Position numbers and translations under genes: made by a program. From Hypholoma sublateritium FD-334 SS-4 (Eukaryota > Basidiomycota > Agaricomycetes > Agaricales > Strophariaceae): a stretch of DNA of 64,000 nt. The notes beneath the pieces were generated by a model. That model was not told the origin of the DNA and ran no database searches. It was given only the letters and a program-made list of their open reading frames with translations. The DNA lies in contig KN817545.1 in the NCBI GenBank assembly GCA_000827495.1, positions 71,113 through 135,112 of the forward strand. Direction: 5' to 3'. This document shows, piece by piece, positions 55,773 to 64,000 of this stretch. Within the stretch, counting starts at the first letter, position 1, and the number at the start of each line of letters is the position of its first letter.

Positions 55773-57716
55773 ATGTCAACGTCAAAATATACGACTATTC
55801 CAACCGAGTCTCTTCTATTATACTGGCAGCAAGCTCCGTCCTACATTTTTCTTGCTGCAGTTACTGCCTTGGGACTTCTCATCGTATCGCTTTCGTCGGT
55901 TTCGGCACACTCAAAAGATCCTTATATCCACCATCTTCGTGGGTTACAAATTGTGCACGCCTGGAGGTTTTTCACCAAGCGTCACGACTTCATAACTGGA
56001 AAGTTCCGGAGAATTACCAAAGACGCGTTCGAATTCTATGTGAACCAAGTCAGTGCAACATCATATCCACCTTCATATCCTATTTTTGACTGCAACTGCA
56101 GCACCGTGTCGTGGCCATTCGCGGGGAGACCATGCGAAAGATCTTCTACAACGAGCCGAACATATCGATGATCCAGGGACACCAATTTCTCATTGGCGCA
56201 GCACCATCGTTAGACGATATTAAGGTCACGGAAGAGAAGGATGAAGATTTGAACGCGGGTTTCATGAAGCGCCTTCTTGTGGTTCAGCATAAAGATCGTG
56301 TTACTTCTCGTGTGTATCCAATTTACATGTCTCGGCTTTCTCGTCTAATGCGCGCGTATACCACAGTTATACCAGATCTCCTGCAGCACATTGACCGGCA
56401 TTTTAAGGGCCTGGGGAAAGAGGGGCTCTTTGATCCGTTCAAAGAAGCCAATGACGTATGATTCCAGAGCTTGGATCACTGAATCATTCCTCTGATCAAT
56501 TGCTTGTGAGCTTAGATAATTTTCGAAACGACTGCGCGCCTATCTGCATGCCGGGAGCTTGCCGAGAACAAGGACGCGATGAGAAAGCTCATCAATGTAT
56601 TTTCTGCCCTTGAGGAGGGCACATCCCCCACTTCGATTCTGTTCCCGTGGCTCCCTAACTCATCCAGAAATTTGAGGACGAACGCCACTGGTTCTTTGTA
56701 TCAAATATTGAACTCATATGTCGACGGGCGGCGCAATGACCCTGAGCAAACATCCGACGCGATAGATGTCTTCATAGCAGATGGATGTAGTAATCCCACA
56801 ATCGTCACCGTAGGATTCCCAATTATTTGACCAGTTATTGAAACTAAAGGGTTTCCCAAAGACCATCATGAATATTTTATTCGCCGGGGTAATAAATACG
56901 GGCGTCAATAGTAAGTTCTTCGAAGTCACGTTCCGAGATCTATTTTTAATTCAATGATGTTAGCTGGCTGGGCTTTAGTCCATCTCGGATTGAAACCGGA
57001 ATACAAAGCAAAGGCGATATCGGAGCTCAAGTCCCTCTTCGAAATCCATGCAACCAACCAATCCAGAGGCTCACTTCACGACCAGCTTTCATCGATCCCC
57101 TTGGCCGCATGGGAGATGAACACGCCTGTCCTCGAGGCGATCATCCGCGAGACGCTGCGCCTGACAATGACGTCCGCCCCGAACCGGCGTGTTATGGACA
57201 CTGAATTTAGGCTAGGAAACGTGGTGGTCAACAAGGGAGAGTTTGTCACCTACCTGCAGGCCGACGCACATCTGAACCCAGCTATCTACCCAAACCCGTA
57301 TAGCTTTGATGCAGACCGCTATGGACCTGGGAGGGAGGAGGATAAGAATGAGGCGTATTGCTATCTTGGCTGGGGCGCCGGTGAGCCACTATTTTCTTTT
57401 TTGAATTTTTTTTTACCGAGGCGCGGCAACTTTGCAGGACGCCATGTCTGCGCTGGTATGAAGACGGCAAAACTTGAGATCAAGATGGTCCTAGCGATGC
57501 TGCTTCTCGGATATGATTATCAGGTTGTCGACGAGCAAGGAAATGCTCCTAAATCAGTGCCGCGGGTCAATCGAAATGACCATCACCAGGTGCGTCCTGC
57601 CAGGCGACCTCTTTCAGGTTGCATGCGCGCTGACAATGCGCGATATCCGATATTCGCAGCCACGCCCAGTCCCGGAGGACAAGGTGTACATTAAATTCAA
57701 GCGTATTGTAGACTGA
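55773..57716 (+). CDS. cytochrome P450 (P450-C), tandem copy 2
   Basis: Close paralogue of P450-B with the same exon layout. Anchor helix: YIFLAAVTALGLLIVSLSSV. Motifs: GLQIVHAWRFFTKRHDFITG, FLIGAAPSLDDIKVTEEKDE, I-helix NILFAGVINTGVN then GWALVHLGLKPEY, ExxR in IIRETLRLT, NPYSFDADRY, and haem loop LGWGAG|RHVCAG. A 57-nt intron after KDRVTS can be read through without a stop but is inferred by comparison with P450-B. The end is PRPVPEDKVYIKFKRIVD, reached by splicing from HHQ to the AG just before 57,661. Tandem duplication with retained motifs suggests both copies are functional. Confidence 0.9.
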
Positions 57717-59205
57717 AATGATTGGTAACAGCGCATGTAGAATAGAATCAGGCCATATGTCACCAATTCCTGTAGAAATGAATATTAATTGCAGAGCGTA
57801 TTACTGTCGGAGCCGGTCACGTATGTACTATGTACTACATACGTGTGCAGACGTGTACATATGGAATGCCTAGGGCCGACCTGAAGTAATTGTGTATCGC
57901 GTCATGACGGGCCGTCTTACTTTAAAGTTCGCCGGAGACATCAATGTAATTATCTGGGGCCAACCGGAGCGAGTGTTTAACATACGTACACGCTCCGGCA
58001 GACGCGCAGTGACAAGAATACGACGCCTAGGCATGGCCAGAAGCTGCAAGTACCCAATCGTTTTGCGTTAGTTTCACTACTCGACGAATCCTCCGCAGTA
58101 GCCGAGGAACAAGGAGTTGGCAGTCTGGGACTACTTACTTCGACTTCAAAGCTGAGGTGGCCTGCCAATCAGGACCGCAGGAAACGGAAGCAGCACCTGC
58201 GGCCAATTGTAATTCACGACTGCTCCTCCGAAGCATTCATTTGCGGGGTCCCCGGAGGACCGTCTCTACACTACTTATCACAATTAACATGCCCGGGAGC
58301 CGGGGGCCTTTGAAGATCGAACGAAGGTTTTTGCGCCAACGGACCGTGAGACTATCAGCGATTGTGTCCGCCTGTGCGCTCTTTTGGAGGCAACGGAATC
58401 TTATCTCTAGATTACTAAGGGCCGATCAGCTTGGCGCTGATGAAGCAAAAAATAACTTTCGCGTAAAAGCGCTGTTGAGTGTGTATTTATTGGGCTGTTA
58501 TCTTCGGAAAGCTGGCTGCGATCTTTTGCACGCCTCGCCACGCCTAAGCTGATGTTTTTACTCATCGTATAAGACTTCCGCCATTTATAGTAATAGAATG
58601 TGTGCCACACAAGTGCCACATGAAGTGTATTTTTAGATCAATATCGGGCCGCTGACATCTATGATCTGTGTCATGACATAATCAGACGAGCTAAGCGCTC
58701 GGAATAGACTGTACCGACGCTGCACCGGGCACTCCTCATCGATGATAATTGTTCGTGATTTGTGTTCCAGAATAGAAAGGTGGCACTCTAAACATAGTGT
58801 TGTTATAACAGACATAAAATACATTCGCTTGGATATAAGGGATGGCTGGCGTTCACTTATTGCACCAAATTCAAATAAGCGCTGAACAATCATACTATAT
58901 GCGAATTTTCTTGGTCGGCATCCGCGACGCGTCATGGCGGAAAGCATGTACTCGTAGCTACCAATTACAAGATTTGGCCTTTCGTTGCTCACCGGCAGGG
59001 GATGCCGCCAAGGAAAGGCCATCAAATTTGACGAGTGAGGGGATAACATTACGCCACCTCGATTGGTTATCACCTGTAAAAGGACCAATATGGCCGCCGG
59101 TTTGCTGCGTTTAGTATACCATTTTTATTCACGCAGCCGCCCATTTTTGATACTTATTGAGCCTCGACGAAAACACGGACCCACGTACCTTGCATCTCTC
59201 CCAAG
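57717..59205. other. intergenic region upstream of the ABC transporter
   Basis: 1.49 kb. Open frames of 131 codons (plus, 58,157-58,552) and 151 codons (minus, 58,633-59,088) have no recognisable motif. The transporter promoter should lie at the right end. Confidence 0.5.
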
Positions 59206-62200
59206 ATGTCAGAAGCGCCAACCCACATTCCTTTGAACGACATCGTCGAGGAGACCCCTTCGGGGAGCGTCTCCCGTGTACCATCACAACCGACCCTCTT
59301 CAATGCTGAAATTTCCACCTCGGGAGATCACAACCCACACCAACATCAAGAGCACCCTCCCGTCGCTGCACACCCCGTTACCATGGGACGCAAACGCGGT
59401 AATTCCTCGGTGTCCCGCGTCGACATCGACTTCTTCGACCCCGAGGGTGTTCACCAGCTACAACGCACTTTGACACAACAGCACGAGGAGGAGAAAGTTG
59501 AAGGTCGCCGTTCAACGTCCAGCAGTGATCGGACGCTCGGGAGCAAGTCAGATGAGCCCTTCGATTTCGCGAAGACGCTGCGCCGGATTGTGAGGCAGTA
59601 CGTTACGTCCTCTCTTGTGTAGTGTTGGTATTGAGGCAACCGACCAGACGCGAGGAGCACAATATCAAATCGCGTTCTCTCGGAATCGGCTTCAGCGGTT
59701 TGCGCGTTACCGGTGTTACCACCGCCAACTCCTACTATGACACACTGGGATCGTTGGTCAACCCGAAGGTTATCATGGAAAACATCCAGGCTGCGCGCCA
59801 TCCCAGCTTCCGCAATATTCTCTCCGGGTTTGAAGGAGTGCTGAAGCCAGGCGAGATGCTGCGTGCGTCAATTTTTAAAAATAATGGTCTATTTTTGCTC
59901 ATGGAGCGATCTAGTCGTTCTGGGAAGTCCCGGATCAGGCTGCAGCACGCTTCTGAAGACGCTCGCCAATCACCGCCAGGAGTACCACGCCGTTGAGGGC
60001 GACGTCCACTACGATTCCATCACCCCCGACGACCTCAGCAAACACTTCCGTGGCGATGTTCAGTACTGCCCGGAGGACGACGTCCATTTCCCGTCACTGT
60101 CGGTCGGCGAAACCCTCTCCTTTGCCGCTGCCGCGCGTACACCCCGTGTTCGCGGTGATGCGTCCCGCAAGGATTTCTCCAGCGGCACCACGGAAATGCT
60201 TGCTACTATCTTCGGTTTGAGACATACGTTGTCCACGCCCGTCGGAGACAATGCCATTCGCGGGGTCAGCGGAGGTGAGAAGAAGCGGGTGTCCATCGCC
60301 GAGGGGCTAGCTTCGCGGGCTTGCATTGGTGCATGGGACAAGTAAGTCTTGATTTGGTAGCGCTGCTCTCATGTGTTTATCGGTGTCTTGCGTGCAGTTC
60401 CACACGGGGCCTTGATGCTAGCACCGCCTTAGAGTTCGTCCGTGCCTTGCGGATCGCAACCGACAACTTCGAGCAGACGACGATCGTCTCCATCTATCAG
60501 GCCGGCGAGTCGCTCTACGAGTACTTCGACAAAGTATGTGTCATCTACGAAGGACGTATGGCTTACTTTGGCGTCGCGAGTGAGGCGAAGCAGTACTTCA
60601 TCAATATGGGGTGCGTACCGCAATAGCCTTCCTGACTTTTAGCTTGTTAAATATCTCTGATCGTTGCAGGTACGAGCCTGCCAATCGTCAAACGACGGCC
60701 GATTTCCTCGTTGCGGTTACCGATCCGAATGCGCGCATTCCCCGTGCCGGTGTCACGAACCAGCCCCGCACCGCCGCCGAATTTGCAGAGTACTTCCTCA
60801 ATTCCAAGCAAGGCCATCAAAATAGAGCTGAGCTGGATGCCTACCTCGACGAGTTTGTCGGAAAGTCGGACAAGAAGGAGGCGTACATCGAAAGTGCGCG
60901 CGCGGAGTTTGCCAAGAACACCCGCAAATCTAGGTATGTAACGAGAACGATGTTCACTTTCGTTGGTTTTCTAACCTTGTTGATACAGTCCCTATTTGCT
61001 GAGCATCCCTCAACAAGTCAAGATCGTCATGCACAGAAGAGCCCAGATCCTCATTGGCAACAAACTGAACACTGGCCTCGTGTTATTGTATGTTATTTCA
61101 TGTCGAACTAGATGATCATATCTGATAGCAACATTTTCTCGGCAGCTCCTACATCTTCCAAGCTGTTATCATTGGTTCGGTCTTCTTGAATTCTCCTGAA
61201 GCTACAAGCGCGTACTTCTCGCGCGGAGGTGTCCTTTTCTTGTACGTACCCCTCGTTATGCTGTTGGCGCCTATTGCTAATCGCAAGTGAAGCGCTCTTT
61301 TGTTTTCGGCACTGTCTACGATGGCTGAGATTCCCGCTCTCTACTCGCAACGCCCCATCGTTGCAAGGCATCAAAAGTCCGCCTTGTACCATCCCTTCAT
61401 TGAGGCCCTGGCCTTGACCTTGGTCGATCTCCCTATTACCATCCTCTCAACCACCGTCTTCGCTATTATCCTGTACTTCATGGTTGGGTTACAAAAGTCT
61501 GCGGATCAATTCTTGTGAGCTCATATGACATGGTAGTCCGAAGTATCTGACTGACAATGACCTTATCCGCCAAGTGTATTCTTCCTGTTCCTCTTCATCA
61601 TGGCTATGACGATGAAAGGCTGGTTCCGCGCCATTGCTGCTGCCTTCCCTTCGGAGGCTACTGCGCAGAGTTTCGCTGGTATCTCAATCCTAATGCTGAC
61701 TATCTATACTGGTAAGTCTTTCTGCTGCACATGGATGGCCTCCTGACAAACCGTCCGTTCAGGATACACCATCCCGAAGCCTTCGATGATTGGGGCACTT
61801 CGCTGGATTACTTATATCAACGTAAATTCAATTTTCAGCTATCTGAAACTTCGTGCACTTGCTAATGTTCTGCTAATTCAGCCTCTGAAATACGGCTTCG
61901 AGTCTATCGTGACCAATGAATTCCGGACTCTCGATGGAACTTGTTCCAACTTGGTTCCCCAGGGTGCCGGATATGAAAATATCAGCCTCGCCAACCAAGT
62001 GTGCGCCACTGTCGGTGCCTTGCCTGGTGAAGGAACTGTCAATGGTGACCGTTTCGTAGGGTTGTCCTATGGGTTCAAATGGTCGGACACCTGGATGGTA
62101 TGGTCTAGTTATCATCATGTGCTCTTTGACTCTTTACTGATAACGTCTTCGCAGAATTTGGGGATCTGTATTGCCTTCGGCGTCGCTTTCACCGCTGCTC

Positions 62201-64000
62201 TCCTTATATTCACCGAATTCAATTCGAGCACTTCTGTTGACTCCGCCATCACCTTGTTCAAGCGCGGATCTAAGGCGCGTGCTGTGAAGGCTACTGGAGA
62301 CGACGAAGAAACTGGAGCCACGAACGAGAAAATCCCCGAGAAACTTGCATCGCCGACTTCTCCCACCTCCGAAAAGATTGCCGCTCCCCGGATGACTGAC
62401 ATTTTCTCATGGAAAGATGTCACCTACATCGTGCCTATTCCCGGAAAAGAGGACCGCATGTTACTTTCCAATGTCTCTGGATACGTCGCTCCCGGAAAGC
62501 TCACCGCGCTCATGGGTGAATCCGGCGCTGGAAAGACCACGCTGCTCAATGTCCTTGCTCAGCGCACTGACACCGGTGTGGTCACCGGCGACCGCCTCGT
62601 CAACGGCAAGCCTCTTCCCGCCGACTTCCAATCTCAATCGTGCGTATCTTCGTGCCTTCGGTGCACGCGAATCTCATCCTGTGTTTGTATTCCAGCGGTT
62701 ACTGCCAGCAGATGGACACTCATGTTCCCCAAGCTACTGTTCGCGAGGCTCTCCTTTTCTCTGCCAAGCTCCGTCAACCTCCCTCCGTGCCCCTCTCTGA
62801 GAAGGAAGCTTAGTATGTCGACCCCGATTCACTGAAGGTCTGCCGTGTTAATTGTATCTATTCACAGCGTCGATAAATGCCTGGATATGTGCGGTTTGAC
62901 TGCTTACGCTGATGCCTCTGTCGGATCTTTGAGCATCGAGCACAAGAAACGTACCACCATCGGAGTCGAACTCGCTGCCAAGCCCAAGCTCCTCCTTTTC
63001 CTCGACGAACCCACCTCCGGTCTTGACTCTCAGAGCGCGTGGGCCATCATGTCTTTCCTCCGGACGTTAGCAGACAATGGTCAGGCCATTTTATGTACCA
63101 TCCATCAGGTACGCAGTATAGTTGTTAGAATACTTGGGGTGCACGGAGCTGATGTATCTCTCTAGCCTTCCGCCGAGCTCTTCCAGGTCTTCGATCGCAT
63201 GCTCCTCCTCCGCAAGGGCGGCCAGACGGTCTACTTCGGTGACATCGGAGCCAATGCCACCAAGCTGATTTCGTACTTCGAGACCAACGGTGCCCGCACA
63301 TGTCTTTCCCATGAGAATCCGTAAGTATCGTGTTGTCCTTTCTCTTGATATCTGCTCTGACCATCAGTTCAGTGCTGAATACATGCTCGACGTCATCGGC
63401 GCCGGTGCGACGGCCTCTAGCGCACAGAACTGGTACGAGATCTGGAAGCAGTCACCCGAGTCGGTTCGTGTGCAGGAAGAACTGGACGAGATCACCAACG
63501 GCAACACTGGCGCGGCGGTTAGCACTGAGATCCATTCGGAGTTCGCGACAAAGTGGGGATATCAGATGTGGGAGCTTCTCAAGCGCAATTCTGAGGCCCA
63601 CTGGAGAGACCCCAGTTACCTGATGGCTAAGCTCACGCTAAATGCAATTGGTGGTCTGTTCATTGGCTTCACTTTCTTCAAGTCGAAGGACAGTCAACAG
63701 GGAACCCAGAACAAGCTCTTCGTAAGTCTATGTTAGCCGTTCGGTTATCGTTCATGGAGCTTACCCTTTCTTCTTAGGCGATCTTCATGGCTACCATCTT
63801 GAGGTAAATTATATGCGCGCTGTTTTTACCATCGTTGCTGATATCGTTCTACATAGTGTGCCCCTGTCCAACCAGCTCCAAGTACCTTTCATCAAAATGC
63901 GCTCAGTTTACGAGATCCGTGAACGTCCCAGCCGCATGTACAGCTGGACCGCATTGGTGGCTTCGCAGATCCTCATCGAACTCCCATGGAATGTCCTCGG
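59206..64000 (+). CDS. PDR-type (ABCG) multidrug efflux transporter, cut by window edge
   Basis: Full-size plasma-membrane pump with two NBD-TMD halves in reverse order, like Cdr1/Pdr5. The head region ends [23 protein letters not shown]1: Walker [16 protein letters not shown] (cysteine instead of lysine, usual in this family), [20 protein letters not shown], signature [29 protein letters not shown]1 includes [19 protein letters not shown] helices and [21 protein letters not shown] loop with [14 protein letters not shown] leads to NBD2: Walker [35 protein letters not shown], linker [16 protein letters not shown], and [23 protein letters not shown]2 begins after [20 protein letters not shown]. 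The gene runs off the window at IELPWNVL. More than a dozen introns. It follows two P450 genes in the same direction. Confidence 0.95.

Noticed and set aside
58633..59088. 151-codon minus-strand frame upstream of the ABC transporter
   Set aside because: It has no motif and no traceable exons, and it sits in the probable promoter region.
59870..59960. Cysteine in place of the Walker A lysine in NBD1 of the ABC transporter, a possible defect
   Set aside because: GSGCSTLLK is the normal state in fungal PDR pumps.
62930..62960. Degenerate signature motif in NBD2 (LSIEHKKR)
   Set aside because: Asymmetric, degenerate second signatures are typical of full-size PDR transporters.

Overview
The window is nuclear DNA of a filamentous basidiomycete, most likely an Agaricomycete (mushroom-forming fungus). 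The evidence is dense GT-AG introns of about 45-70 nt, short divergent promoters, conserved eukaryotic housekeeping genes, a fungal fruit-body lectin, an F-box expansion, cytochrome P450 paralogues and a PDR-type drug pump. Gene models below were assembled by reading exons across splice sites and checking that protein motifs continue in frame.

Left third (1-25.1 kb), mostly housekeeping: RLI1/ABCE1 (cut by the left edge), a Par14-type prolyl isomerase, an NCoR/Snt1-like corepressor with two SANT domains, PIG-S of the GPI transamidase, Fyv10/Gid9 of the GID ubiquitin ligase, a divergent PDK1-like AGC kinase, a PAQR/haemolysin-III membrane protein, one cytochrome P450, RRG9, coactosin, a GNAT acetyltransferase and NAC-beta. 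Several pairs share divergent promoters of only 160-290 bp.

Middle (25.1-44.6 kb), partly accessory: a 3.9 kb gene-poor stretch with a GC-rich island, then a 1,870-residue Q-rich/acidic three-LIM-domain protein. Next comes a duplicated block: an intact F-box gene, a fruit-body lectin with a 15-copy 7-bp tandem repeat upstream, a decayed tail of an MFS transporter, protein-L-isoaspartate methyltransferase, a frameshifted second F-box copy and an intact Dal5-type MFS transporter.

Right third (44.9-64 kb): DHTKD1-type 2-oxoadipate dehydrogenase E1 in about 22 exons, apparently including microexons of 3 and 6 nt and one GC-AG intron; a fungal tetraspanin; two tandem P450 genes with matching TATA boxes; and a full-size PDR/ABCG transporter cut by the right edge. 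The P450-P450-pump arrangement suggests a small detoxification or secondary-metabolite locus, but this is inference only.

I saw no rRNA, tRNA, CRISPR array or intact transposon. No obviously new multi-gene system is visible. The most unusual signals are the DHTKD1 microexons, the F-box/MFS duplication with decay around the lectin, and the heptamer array upstream of the lectin promoter.
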